DNA of 18,206 bases from Gammaproteobacteria bacterium (GCA_027451085.1 DAIDKA010000082.1:1-18206), one strand, 5' to 3'. Positions 1-7,629 are shown, counted from the first letter of the stretch. The notes: generated by a model not told the origin, from the sequence alone. Program-made: numbers and translations.

Positions 1-161
1 AGCATGCGGTCGGTGATGATCAGGTCAAAATCCCCCGTGGAGGCCTGCGTCAGGCCCAGCAGCCCGTCCGTGACCACGACGACCGTGTAGCCGCTGCCGG
101 TGAGCCCCTTTTCCAGGGACTGGCCGGCCTCGATGTCATCCTCTATCAGCAACAGATGCAT
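1..161 (-). CDS. Response regulator, receiver domain (partial, N-terminus only)
   Basis: Only the first 53 codons and part of the next lie in the window; the gene continues past the left edge. Seen: the protein begins MHLLLIEDD, with the acidic pair E7/D8/D9 of a CheY-like receiver domain. It ends in DLIITDRML, where D51 sits at the usual phospho-acceptor position. The start ATG at 161-159 is preceded by a good ribosome binding site (GAGGGG about 8 nt upstream on the minus strand). The upstream membrane-protein gene stops at 174, so the gap is 12 bp and the two genes probably share a transcript. Known of the family: this domain receives phosphate from a histidine kinase and switches an output domain. 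The output domain is outside the window, so OmpR, NarL or another subclass cannot be assigned. Confidence 0.88.
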   Translation of the reverse strand, partial: MHLLLIEDDIEAGQSLEKGLTGSGYTVVVVTDGLLGLTQASTGDFDLIITDRM

Positions 162-173
162 GGATCATGCCCC

Positions 174-1040
174 TCAAGACTGCGGCCCGGCCGTCCGGGC
201 CGTAAGACGCACGCTCAGGTCCCCCAGCAACGCCAGCATCATGGCCGACATCACGGTGAACGACAGCGCGCTGCACACGATGCCAACCGGCACCGCGGCC
301 AGCGATATCACCCACAGGTCCGCCGCCCCGGACTGGTCCACGACCCCGGCCAGACCCACCAGCGCGCCTGCGACCGCAGCCACGCAGACCACCAGCACGA
401 ACACTGCGGCATAGCCGACGCCAGTCACCATGGAGGCGCGCCACCAGTGGCCTCGCACCAGACGCAGGCTTGCGACCAGGGCATCCAGCGGCCCGAGCTT
501 GCGCAGCACCACGAGCATCGGCGCGAACATCAGCGCCACCGACAGCCACACCGCCGGCAGGGTCAAGGGTGAGAGCGCGAGCGCCTTCAGCGCATCCGCC
601 GCGCTCTGCACCCCGTTCAGTCCCGCCAGCTGTGTGCCGGCGATGTATGGACCCAGCGCAACCCCGACTCCGATCATCCACAGGCCGGTGGCTGCGATCA
701 CGCGCGACAGCTGGACCGCGGCCAGCTTCAGTTCCGCCATGGTGCTGGTACGTTCACCCGAGACCAGCGCCTTCTGCCGCAGCAGCAGCGCGCCCCACAG
801 CAGCAGCGACAGGATCAGCCCGACGATACCCCAGGCCCACCACTGCGGATCGGTCTCCTCCTGGCTCGGCAGCGGCCGCCCCAGCGCAATGGTGTACAGG
901 TTGGGGAACTCGATCGCCAGCGACATGAGCATGGCGTAGGACAGGGTCGAGCCGACCGTGGCCTTGAAGATGTGCCAGCCGGTATCCAGCACTTCTCGCA
1001 CCGTCTGCGGCCGCGCCGGGGGATACAAATTTTGTGTCAT
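174..1040 (-). CDS. Uncharacterised multi-pass inner-membrane protein
   Basis: I do not recognise a named family with certainty. Seen: 288 aa with roughly five to six hydrophobic stretches, around residues 28-45, 70-88, 115-132, 155-175, 205-230 and 240-265. A short charged segment (about residues 175-200, reading LGPLDALVASLRLVRGHWWR) precedes the last third. That layout, with a Trp-Arg-rich loop before a new helix, recalls YciC/GPDPase-membrane-domain-like proteins, but this is a loose resemblance. In-frame ATGs also exist at 1064 and 1052. I chose 1040 because 1064 would leave only 16 bp to the divergent prmC start. No choice has a convincing ribosome binding site. It is followed 12 bp later by a response regulator gene, so a link to that signalling pathway is possible but is inference only. 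Confidence 0.72.
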   Translation of the reverse strand: MTQNLYPPARPQTVREVLDTGWHIFKATVGSTLSYAMLMSLAIEFPNLYTIALGRPLPSQEETDPQWWAWGIVGLILSLLLWGALLLRQKALVSGERTSTMAELKLAAVQLSRVIAATGLWMIGVGVALGPYIAGTQLAGLNGVQSAADALKALALSPLTLPAVWLSVALMFAPMLVVLRKLGPLDALVASLRLVRGHWWRASMVTGVGYAAVFVLVVCVAAVAGALVGLAGVVDQSGAADLWVISLAAVPVGIVCSALSFTVMSAMMLALLGDLSVRLTARTAGPQS

Positions 1041-1080
1041 TGGCCGTGTCATTGGTGGTGGCATTGGCGAATATTACGGT

Positions 1081-1920
1081 ATGGCATCGCCGCTCACGAC
1101 ATCACAACTGCTGGCCCGGGGGGTTGCCCGCCTCGAAACCTGCAGCGAATCGGCGCGCCTGGAGGCCGAACTGCTGCTCGCCCACGCCCTGAAAATCCCC
1201 CGCGTACGGCTTAAATCCCACCCCGAGGAATCGCGGCGGGAGGCCGAGGCGGTCCATTACCTGGGGCTGATCGAGCGCCGCGCCGGCGGGGAGCCGCTGG
1301 CCTACATCACCGGCCGCCGGGACTTCTGGACCCTGAGCCTGGAGGTGAATGCCGCCGTCCTGGTGCCGCGTCCGGAAACAGAACTCCTGGTGGAGCGCGG
1401 CCTGGCGCTGTGCAAGACACCCGCCGCCGCGGTCCTGGACCTTGGCACCGGCTCCGGCGCGATCGCACTGGCGCTGGCGAGCGAGCAGCCCGGCTGGAGC
1501 ATCGCCGCAGTGGATGCATCGGCGCGCGCCCTGTCCGTGGCGCGCCGCAACGCGGCCCGCCTGGGACTCACCCGCGTAAGTTTCCTCGAAGGACGCTGGT
1601 TCGAGCCGGTGGCAGACAGGCGCTTCGACCTCATCCTCAGCAATCCGCCCTACATCGCCGAGGGCGACCCGGCCCTGCCGGACCTGCGTTTCGAGCCCCT
1701 GAGCGCCCTGGCCGCCGCTGGCGACGGGATGGCCGACCTGCACACCATAATCCGGGGGGCGCCACGGCATCTGCAGCCCGGCGGCTGGCTGGCCCTGGAA
1801 CATGGCTCGACCCAGGCGTCCGCGGTGGTCGCCGAACTTGTCGCGCGCGGCTTCGACAGCGTACGCTCCCACCGCGATTTCGGCGGGCACCTGCGCGTGA
1901 CCGAAGGCCGGATACCGTAG
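1081..1920 (+). CDS. prmC: Peptide chain release factor N5-glutamine methyltransferase PrmC/HemK
   Basis: The enzyme transfers a methyl group from S-adenosylmethionine to the glutamine of the GGQ motif of release factors RF1 and RF2 in the cytoplasm, improving termination. Seen: 279 aa (E. coli PrmC is about the same length). There is an N-terminal helical domain, a VPRPET motif (residues 95-100), the SAM-binding loop DLGTGSG (120-126) and the diagnostic catalytic NPPY at 188-191 in the context SNPPYIAEGDPAL. The frame is open upstream to 958, but similarity to PrmC N-termini begins at the ATG at 1081, which I take as the start; no strong ribosome binding site is visible. In many proteobacteria prmC follows prfA; here it does not, and it opens a plus-strand run with ppiB 59 bp downstream. 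Confidence 0.95.
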   Translation: MASPLTTSQLLARGVARLETCSESARLEAELLLAHALKIPRVRLKSHPEESRREAEAVHYLGLIERRAGGEPLAYITGRRDFWTLSLEVNAAVLVPRPETELLVERGLALCKTPAAAVLDLGTGSGAIALALASEQPGWSIAAVDASARALSVARRNAARLGLTRVSFLEGRWFEPVADRRFDLILSNPPYIAEGDPALPDLRFEPLSALAAAGDGMADLHTIIRGAPRHLQPGGWLALEHGSTQASAVVAELVARGFDSVRSHRDFGGHLRVTEGRIP

Positions 1921-1979
1921 TTTCCAACCCCGCGCCAGACGGCCGCGGGCTTATGAATTCTTACCCGGAAGGCATTTCC

Positions 1980-2465
1980 ATGATCCGATTCCAGACCTCC
2001 CTAGGCGACTTCACCATTGAACTGTTTCCCAAGGAGGCTCCCATCACGGCGGAGAACTTCGGGCGCTACGTGCGCGAAGGCTTCTTCGATGGACTCATCT
2101 TCCACCGCGTCATCCCCGGCTTCGTGATCCAGGGCGGCGGCCTCACCCCGGACATGGACCAGAAGCCCAACCGTGACCCGATCGAGAACGAGGCCCACAA
2201 CGGCCTGAAGAACCTGCGCGGCACACTGTCGATGGCCCGCACCAACGACATCCACAGCGCCACCTCGCAGTTCTTCGTCAACCTGAAGGACAACGACTTC
2301 CTGGATCATAAGCCCGGCTCGTACGGCTACGCCGTGTTCGGCAAGGTCAAGGACGGCCTCGATGTGATCGACAGGATCGCCGCCGTGAAGACCGGCAACC
2401 GCCGCGGCCACCAGGACGTCCCGGTGGACGACGTGGTCATCATCAAGGCCACCGAAGAGGCCTGA
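1980..2465 (+). CDS. ppiB: Cytoplasmic peptidyl-prolyl cis-trans isomerase B (cyclophilin)
   Basis: Cyclophilin-type isomerase that speeds up cis-trans interconversion of X-Pro bonds during folding. Seen: 161 aa without a signal peptide, so cytoplasmic, and close to the length of E. coli PpiB. The cyclophilin core is intact: FHRV (41-44, with the active-site Arg43), GFVIQGG (47-53), ARTNDIHSATSQFF (86-99) and YAVFGKV (117-123). The start at 1980 has GGAAGG about 7 nt upstream; an in-frame ATG at 1953 has no such site and is rejected. It lies 59 bp after prmC and just ahead of mtgA, probably in the same operon. The Trp found in cyclosporin-sensitive cyclophilins is not evident here; bacterial PpiB-type proteins often differ at that position. 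Confidence 0.95.
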   Translation: MIRFQTSLGDFTIELFPKEAPITAENFGRYVREGFFDGLIFHRVIPGFVIQGGGLTPDMDQKPNRDPIENEAHNGLKNLRGTLSMARTNDIHSATSQFFVNLKDNDFLDHKPGSYGYAVFGKVKDGLDVIDRIAAVKTGNRRGHQDVPVDDVVIIKATEEA

Positions 2466-2502
2466 CTCCAGGCCGGTCAGCCCCACGCAGCCGGGGCGGG
2501 CG

Positions 2503-3261
2503 TTGCACGCCACGACGCCCGCCCGGCAAGACCCGTCCAAAGACCAGGAGGCCGCCATCCGCACCCCGCTCCGCTGGTTCGCGCGCATCCTCGCTGCCTG
2601 GGTGGCCCTGACCGCGGTGCTGGTGCTGCTGCTGCGCTGGGTGCCACCGCCGACCACCGCCTTCATGCTGGCGGCGCACGTCCGGCTGTGGCTCGGCGGG
2701 GACTTCCACACTCCGGTCGAACAGCGCTGGACCGACCTGTCGCGCATCTCCCCGTATGCGCAGCTGGCCGTGATCGCCTCCGAGGACCAGCACTTCCCCT
2801 TCCACCACGGGTTCGACTTCAACTCCATGCACGAGGCCTTCGAGGGCGACATGGATGGCGAGCGCTTCCGCGGCGGCAGCACCATCTCGCAGCAGACGGC
2901 CAAGAACCTGTTCCTGTGGGGCGGGCGCAGCTACGTGCGCAAGGGCATCGAGGCCTGGTTCACCGCGCTGATGGAGCTCACGTGGCCCAAGCACCGCATC
3001 CTCGAGGTGTACCTGAACGTGGCGCAGTTCGGCCCGGATACCTATGGCGTGCAGGCCGCATCGCGGCGCTTCTTCCACAAGGACGCCATCAACCTCAGCC
3101 GCAGCGAAGCCGCGCAGCTGGCCGGCGTGCTGCCCAATCCCTACATGCTGCATGCCGGGCGGCCGTCGGCCTATCTCGCCTCACGGCGCGAATGGATCCT
3201 GCGCCAGATGCGCGCGCTGGGTGACACCAGCTACCTGCGCAACCTTGCACCGGTGCACTGA
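2503..3261 (+). CDS. mtgA: Monofunctional biosynthetic peptidoglycan transglycosylase
   Basis: GT51 enzyme that polymerises lipid II into glycan strands on the periplasmic face of the inner membrane. Seen (numbering from the TTG at 2503): one membrane anchor at about 24-45; motif 1 ASEDQHFPFHHG (92-103) with catalytic Glu94; motif 2 RGGSTISQQTAKNLFLW (123-139); RKGIEAWF (146-153) with the second conserved Glu150; and EVYLNVAQFG (168-177). There is no transpeptidase domain, which separates it from class A PBPs. The start is uncertain. TTG 2503 gives 252 aa but has only a weak GGGGCGGG-like site. A perfect AGGAGG at 2546-2551 lies 5 nt before an in-frame ATC at 2557, which would give 234 aa, near the usual family length. 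It sits after ppiB and 40 bp before the SMP-30 gene. Confidence 0.93.
   Translation: MHATTPARQDPSKDQEAAIRTPLRWFARILAAWVALTAVLVLLLRWVPPPTTAFMLAAHVRLWLGGDFHTPVEQRWTDLSRISPYAQLAVIASEDQHFPFHHGFDFNSMHEAFEGDMDGERFRGGSTISQQTAKNLFLWGGRSYVRKGIEAWFTALMELTWPKHRILEVYLNVAQFGPDTYGVQAASRRFFHKDAINLSRSEAAQLAGVLPNPYMLHAGRPSAYLASRREWILRQMRALGDTSYLRNLAPVH
2546..2559 (+). promoter_or_regulatory. Strong Shine-Dalgarno sequence facing an ATC codon in mtgA
   Basis: AGGAGG at 2546-2551 is followed by CCGCC and then ATC at 2557-2559, in the mtgA frame. Spacing is ideal for initiation, and the residues after it (RTPLRWFARIL) look like a normal MtgA cytoplasmic tail and anchor. ATC is a very rare initiator, so this is either a non-canonical start, a chance motif inside a TTG-started gene, or a base error or change from ATG. 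The TTG at 2503 has no comparable site. Confidence 0.5.
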
Positions 3262-3301
3262 ACGACGTATGACCGGCCACGAACGGTCCAAGGAGAGATT
3301 C

Positions 3302-4216
3302 ATGCAACTGACGGTGATGGCTGAGGGCCTGCAGTTCCCTGAAGGGCCGGTGGCAATGGCCGACGGCTCGGTGCTGCTGGTGGAGATCAAGCGCGGTACG
3401 CTCACGCGCGTCACCCCCGACGGCAGCCGCCACACTGTCGCCGAACTCGGCGGCGGCCCCAACGGCACTGCCATCGGCCCGGACGGTGCGGCCTATGTCT
3501 GCAACAACGGTGACGCATGGGAATGGATGGATGGCGACACGCACCTGCCCGGTGGTCCGCCGCCGCAGTACCGCGGCGGTTCCATCCAGCGCGTGGACCT
3601 CGGCACCGGCCGCTTCACCACGCTGTACGACAGCTGCGACGGCAAGCCGCTGAACAGTCCCAACGACCTGGTGTTCGACAGCCAGGGCGGCTTCTGGTTC
3701 ACCTGCCTGGGCCAGACCGACGGCGAGGTGCGCCGCATGGGCGCGCTGTACTACGCCCTGCCCGATGGCTCGAAGATCGTGCGCTGGCGCAGTGACATGA
3801 TCTCCCCCAACGGCGTGGGCCTGTCCCCGGATGAGCGCACCGTGTACATGGCCGACTGCTGCGTGGGCCGACTGTACGCCTTCGACCTCAGCGCTCCCGG
3901 CGTGATGGTTCCCCCGCCCGGGAATACCACCGCGCCCGGCCGCGTGGTGTGCACTCTGCCGGGCTACCAGTGGCTCGACAGCCTGGCGCTCGAAGCCGGC
4001 GGGCGCATCTGCGTCGGCACGCTGTGGAACGGCGGCATCACTGTCTTTGAAGATGGCGGGACATACGAGCACATCCCGGTACCGGACCCGGTGACCACCA
4101 ACATCTGCTTCGGCGGACCGGACCTGCGGGACGCCTACATCACGGCGTCGAGCACCGGGCGGCTGTACCGCTGCCGCTGGCCGCGACCCGGGCTGAAACT
4201 GCCCTTCAACGCCTAG
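3302..4216 (+). CDS. SMP-30/gluconolactonase/LRE family beta-propeller protein
   Basis: A calcium-dependent six-bladed propeller family that hydrolyses sugar lactones or related esters. Seen: 304 aa without a signal peptide. The putative metal ligands are in place: Glu14 in FPEGP (13-17), Asn170 in SPNGVGLSPD (168-177) and Asp227 in WLDSLALE (224-231). The substrate-side motif SPNDLVFD (119-126) with Asn121 is also present. Repeated blade motifs such as GPDGAAYV, SPDERTVYMAD and AGGRICVGT recur through the chain. The ATG at 3302 has AAGGAGA at 3290-3296 with good spacing; an upstream in-frame ATG at 3269 would place that site inside the gene and is rejected. It lies 40 bp after mtgA and 20 bp before a glycosyltransferase gene. 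The substrate cannot be told from the sequence, so no gene symbol is given. Confidence 0.9.
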   Translation: MQLTVMAEGLQFPEGPVAMADGSVLLVEIKRGTLTRVTPDGSRHTVAELGGGPNGTAIGPDGAAYVCNNGDAWEWMDGDTHLPGGPPPQYRGGSIQRVDLGTGRFTTLYDSCDGKPLNSPNDLVFDSQGGFWFTCLGQTDGEVRRMGALYYALPDGSKIVRWRSDMISPNGVGLSPDERTVYMADCCVGRLYAFDLSAPGVMVPPPGNTTAPGRVVCTLPGYQWLDSLALEAGGRICVGTLWNGGITVFEDGGTYEHIPVPDPVTTNICFGGPDLRDAYITASSTGRLYRCRWPRPGLKLPFNA

Positions 4217-4236
4217 CCCAAGCAAGCCGGGCCGCG

Positions 4237-5499
4237 ATGTCGCGCGTTCTGCTCACCACTTTCGGCTCCCTCGGTGATCTGCATCCCTACATCGCGGTGG
4301 GCCGCGCGCTGCGCGCCCAGGGCGTGGACGTGTGCGTCGCCACCAGCGCCGACTACAAGCAGCCGGTGGAAGCTGCAGGTCTGGCGTTCGTGGCCGTGCC
4401 TCCGGCTCTGTCCGACCTGGGCAATGCCGAAGAACTGGGCCGATGGCTGTTTGATCCGCTGCGCGGCACCGGACGCCTGGTGCGCGGCATCGTCATGCCG
4501 AACATCCGCGCCGCACATGCCGTGCTGATGCAGGCCGCCGCCGACTGCGACCTGCTGGTCAGCCACCAGCTGACCTTCATGACACCGGTGGTAGCCACCC
4601 TGCAGCGCAAGCCCTGGCTGTCGAGCGTGCTGGCGCCCGCCAGCCTGCTGTCGCGCTTCGACCCGCCGGTGCTCGTGCCGTTGAACGTCCTGCAGATCGC
4701 GCGCCGCCTGGGGCCGTGGGTGTACGACCGGACCCGCGGCATGGTCGGCCGCATCGCGCGCCGCTGGGAGCGGCCACTGCATGCATTGCGGCGGGAACTC
4801 GGACTGCCCGCGACCCCGCAGAGCCTGCTGTTCGAGGGCCAGTTCTCACCCTACGGCACCCTCGGGCTGTTCGATGCGCCGCTGGCAGAGCCCCGGCCGG
4901 ACTGGCCGGCAGGAATGACCGTGTGCGGCGCGCCGTTGCATGACGGCACCGCGGCGGACCCGGGGGCGCTTGCGCAGCTGCAATCCTTCCTCGATGCCGG
5001 CGAACCGCCACTGGTGTTCGCACTGGGCTCAGCGGCGGTGTGGATCGCGAGGGACTTCTGGCCGCAGGCCATCGAAGCCGCGCAGCGGCTGCAGCGGCGC
5101 GCTGTCCTGATCACGGGCAGCACCGCATCCCTGCCGCCCCTGCCGGCAGGCATCAGCGCCTTCGACTACCTGCCCTATTCGGCCGTGTTCCCGCACGCTG
5201 CCGCCGTCGTGCACCAGGCCGGCGTCGGCACGCTGTCGCAGGCCCTGCGCGCCGGCCGGCCGCAGCTGCTCACCCCCGTGGGTTTCGATCAACCCGACAA
5301 TGCCGCCCGTGCAGTGACACTGGGCCTGGCGCGCACCCTGCGATTCCAGCGCGTGACCGCCGCGGACCTGGTGCACGAGCTGGGGCCACTGCTGAACACT
5401 CCCGCCTATGCCGACCAGGCGCGCACCATCGCCGCGCAACTCGCCGGCACGGACGGTGCCGTCATTGCGGCGCGGAAAATCATCCAGGCGCTGGGCTGA
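4237..5499 (+). CDS. GT1-like (UGT/MGT family) glycosyltransferase
   Basis: GT-B fold transferase expected to move a sugar from a nucleotide donor to a small hydrophobic or lipid acceptor in the cytoplasm. Seen: 420 aa. The N-terminal Rossmann start reads TTFGSLGDLHPYIAVGRAL (7-25), as in sterol glucosyltransferases, RhlB-type rhamnosyltransferases and macrolide glycosyltransferases. The C-terminal donor site has HQAGVGTLSQAL from His326 and PVGFDQPDNA with Asp351-Gln352. A PPLVFALGS strand opens the C-terminal half. No transmembrane anchor or signal peptide is evident. The start ATG at 4237 follows the SMP-30 stop by 20 bp and has only a weak ribosome binding site, suggesting translational coupling. 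Donor and acceptor are unknown; RhlB-like and sterol-glucosyltransferase-like are equally possible labels. Confidence 0.88.
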   Translation: MSRVLLTTFGSLGDLHPYIAVGRALRAQGVDVCVATSADYKQPVEAAGLAFVAVPPALSDLGNAEELGRWLFDPLRGTGRLVRGIVMPNIRAAHAVLMQAAADCDLLVSHQLTFMTPVVATLQRKPWLSSVLAPASLLSRFDPPVLVPLNVLQIARRLGPWVYDRTRGMVGRIARRWERPLHALRRELGLPATPQSLLFEGQFSPYGTLGLFDAPLAEPRPDWPAGMTVCGAPLHDGTAADPGALAQLQSFLDAGEPPLVFALGSAAVWIARDFWPQAIEAAQRLQRRAVLITGSTASLPPLPAGISAFDYLPYSAVFPHAAAVVHQAGVGTLSQALRAGRPQLLTPVGFDQPDNAARAVTLGLARTLRFQRVTAADLVHELGPLLNTPAYADQARTIAAQLAGTDGAVIAARKIIQALG

Positions 5500-5506
5500 T
5501 CAGCCC
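5493..5506. terminator. Perfect 14-bp palindrome at a convergent gene junction
   Basis: GGGCTGATCAGCCC reads the same on both strands and spans the stop codon of the glycosyltransferase gene (TGA 5497-5499). It lies just before the stop of the convergent lactonase gene at 5511. As RNA it could form a 5-bp GC-rich stem with a GATC loop in either direction. There is no T-run on either side, so it is not a classical intrinsic terminator; a role as a weak bidirectional terminator or 3'-end stabiliser is inference. Confidence 0.3.
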
Positions 5507-5510
5507 CGGA

Positions 5511-6701
5511 TCACGGCGCCACGAACTTGAAGTCTGCCGGCGAGCCGACTTCCAGGCGCTGCGGATCCGGCCCCAGCAGGCCTGTGTGCGGATCGCGGCG
5601 GAACACGTAGGCGCTGTCGCTGTCCTGGTTGCCGACGATCAGCCACTGCCCGGTGGGATCGATCGCAAACTCGCGCGGCGAGTGCCCGAGACTCGACTGG
5701 CGGCCCACCCGCTTGAGCCTGCCCGTGGCCTGGTCGACCGCGAAGATCGAAATGTCGTTGGCATCACCGCGATCCGACACGTAAAGGAAACGCCCGTCCG
5801 GCGACAGGTGCAGCGCGGCGGCGCCCACCTTGCCCGCAAAACCCGGTGACGCCAGCGGCTCGATCTGTTCCTGCATCAGCTGCCCGCGCCGATAGCGGAA
5901 CACGCTGACCGTGCCTGCAAGCTCGCTCGTCAGATACGCATGGCGGCCATCCGTGCTGAAGATCAGGTGCCGCGGACCGCTGCCCGCCTCGACTCCGGTC
6001 CGACGCCATTCAACCGGCCCGACAGGGCCGCGGTTGCCCTCTGGCGCATAGCGATACGCATAGAGCCCATCGGTGCCGAGGTCCTGCACAAACAGGAACC
6101 GGCCGTCCGGCGAAAACACCGTGGAGTGCACGTGCGCGCCGTCCTGGCGTCCCTTCACCGGGCCGCGACCCTCGTGCTGCACTGTCAGCACGGCCTCGCC
6201 CAGCCTGCCATCCGCCTCGATGGGCAGCACGACAAAGCTGCCACCCGCATCAGCGGCCACCGCATAGTTTGCGGCGAGCAGGTACTTGCCATCCGGCGAG
6301 AGCGCCAGGTAGCACGGGTCGGCACCCTCGGAGGAGACCTGGTCGAGGAACGTGAGTTCGCCACGCACTGCGTCAAAGCCGAATGCGCTCACGCCACCGC
6401 CAACCAGCTCATTGACGGCATACACGAAGCGCCCGTCCCGGCTGACGACCAGATACGAGGGATTCACCGTCTTCGCAACGCTGATCTGCGTCGCCTCGCC
6501 GCTGTTGGTGTCGAAGCGGTAGACATACAACCCCTCGCTCCTGGGCCCGGTGTAGGTCCCGACGATCAGGTCGTATACACCGCCCGCCGGTGCAACGGCA
6601 GCGGGGGGCTGGGCGAAGGCAGGTGCACCCATCATGAATGCCACGAGGGCGAGACCCCGGGTGAGCCGTTGCAGCAGCCCGTGCGCACAGTAGGCAGACA
6701 A
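5511..6701 (-). CDS. Secreted lactonase-family (6-phosphogluconolactonase-like) beta-propeller protein
   Basis: Seven-bladed propeller of the cycloisomerase/Pgl type (Pfam lactonase family PF10282). Seen: 396 aa from a TTG start at 6701-6699. The N-terminus is a signal peptide: Arg residues at 12 and 15, a hydrophobic stretch, then APAFAQ, with cleavage predicted after the Ala at about residue 30. The mature chain opens YDLIVGTYTG and contains blade repeats such as NPSYLVVSRDGRFVYAVNE, ADPCYLALSPDGKYLLAANY, HVHSTVFSPDGRFLFVQDLG and GPRHLIFSTDGRHAYLTSE. The frame is open up to 6785, but those codons overlap the end of hslO and are not propeller-like; TTG 6701 lies 13 bp after the hslO stop and gives a clean leader. 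A secreted form is less likely to serve the cytoplasmic pentose phosphate pathway. The substrate is unknown. Confidence 0.88.
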   Translation of the reverse strand: MSAYCAHGLLQRLTRGLALVAFMMGAPAFAQPPAAVAPAGGVYDLIVGTYTGPRSEGLYVYRFDTNSGEATQISVAKTVNPSYLVVSRDGRFVYAVNELVGGGVSAFGFDAVRGELTFLDQVSSEGADPCYLALSPDGKYLLAANYAVAADAGGSFVVLPIEADGRLGEAVLTVQHEGRGPVKGRQDGAHVHSTVFSPDGRFLFVQDLGTDGLYAYRYAPEGNRGPVGPVEWRRTGVEAGSGPRHLIFSTDGRHAYLTSELAGTVSVFRYRRGQLMQEQIEPLASPGFAGKVGAAALHLSPDGRFLYVSDRGDANDISIFAVDQATGRLKRVGRQSSLGHSPREFAIDPTGQWLIVGNQDSDSAYVFRRDPHTGLLGPDPQRLEVGSPADFKFVAP

Positions 6702-6714
6702 ATGACTTCCGTCG

Positions 6715-7629
6715 TCAGTGCACGTGCCCGAACAGCGCCTCGACCGCCGGCTGGTCGAACGTGTACGGCCGGTTGCAGAAATCACAGGTCACCGTGACGG
6801 CGCCCTGCTCGCGCAGCACGTCCTTGACCTCGTCCTCGCCCAGTGACTTGAGCATGCCGCTGACCCGCTCTGTGCTGCAGCGGCAGCCGAAGCCGGTCTG
6901 CGAACCTTCAAACAAGCGGACATCTCCCGCCTTGAAGTTCCAGATCAGCAGCTCTTCGGCATTGCATTGCAGGAGTTCGCCGCGTGATACCGCCGCAAGG
7001 CCCTGCTGCACCTTGTCCCAGGCGGTCGGGCCGGTGACTTCGGCATCACCTGACTCCTGTTCCTCGCGCGCACCCGGCAGCTGCTGCACCAGCAGCCCCG
7101 CGATGCAATCCGCATCCGCCGCGAGCTGCAGCCGCGTCGGCAGCTGTTCGGAAGAGGCGAAGTACTGCTCCAGGCAGGCCACCAGCGAATGCCCGGTGAG
7201 TGGCACCACACCCTGGTAGCGCAGGTCACTGTCCTCGGACTCGATGGTCACGGTAAGCCGCCCCTCGTCCCCCACCAGCCAGCGGAACAGCTCGGGGGTG
7301 AGTTCGGTCGCCGTCCCCTCACCCTGGGCTCGCGCCAGGGCGCGGAAGCGGAAGTCATCAGTGCACTGTGCAACCAGCAGGCCACAGGCACCATTGCCCT
7401 GGATCTGCAGCGTCAATGTGCCCTTGAACTTGAGGGTGGCGGCCAGCAGCACCGAGGCACCCACGGCCTGGCCCAGCAGCTCACGAACCGGCGGTGAATA
7501 GTCCCGGAATTCGCGCAACGCGCGCCAGCCCTGCCCGATCCGCACCCAATGGCCGCGAACAGGCTGGTCCTCGAAAATGAAGCGCCGCACCCGGTCCGGG
7601 GTCGCTTCCATCACGGTATCAGTAGTCAT
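6715..7629 (-). CDS. hslO: Hsp33 redox-regulated chaperone
   Basis: Cytoplasmic holdase chaperone switched on by oxidative stress and unfolding. Seen: 304 aa, near the usual 290-300. The C-terminal zinc switch is complete: Cys249 and Cys251 (CRC) plus Cys282 and Cys285 (CDFC), the CxC...CxxC arrangement. Upstream are the core-domain features SPPVRELLGQA (45-55) and GTLTLQIQGNG (70-80), and EELLIWNFKAG (225-235) leads into the linker. A second in-frame ATG sits at 7611; neither has a clear ribosome binding site, and I keep 7629. The gene begins 51 bp after the gatB stop and is followed 13 bp later by the lactonase gene, so it may be read from the gatC promoter, though an internal promoter is possible. 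Confidence 0.95.
   Translation of the reverse strand: MTTDTVMEATPDRVRRFIFEDQPVRGHWVRIGQGWRALREFRDYSPPVRELLGQAVGASVLLAATLKFKGTLTLQIQGNGACGLLVAQCTDDFRFRALARAQGEGTATELTPELFRWLVGDEGRLTVTIESEDSDLRYQGVVPLTGHSLVACLEQYFASSEQLPTRLQLAADADCIAGLLVQQLPGAREEQESGDAEVTGPTAWDKVQQGLAAVSRGELLQCNAEELLIWNFKAGDVRLFEGSQTGFGCRCSTERVSGMLKSLGEDEVKDVLREQGAVTVTCDFCNRPYTFDQPAVEALFGHVH

Noticed and set aside
1041..1080. Promoters in the gap between the membrane protein gene and prmC
   Set aside because: An AT-rich spot (AATATTA) is present, but no -35/-10 pair with acceptable spacing could be made on either strand.
2459..2497. Overlapping small inverted repeats between ppiB and mtgA (GGCCT/AGGCC and GCCCC/GGGGC)
   Set aside because: Stems of 5 bp in GC-rich DNA occur often by chance, there is no T-run, and the next gene is close enough to be co-transcribed.
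3271..3288. GACCG/CGGTC inverted repeat just before the SMP-30 ribosome binding site
   Set aside because: A 5-bp stem with an 8-nt loop is within chance expectation; no sign of an operator or riboswitch.
3095..4225. 376-codon open frame on the minus strand opposite the SMP-30 gene
   Set aside because: It is a shadow of the SMP-30 gene, rich in Ala, Val, Gly and His without any domain pattern.
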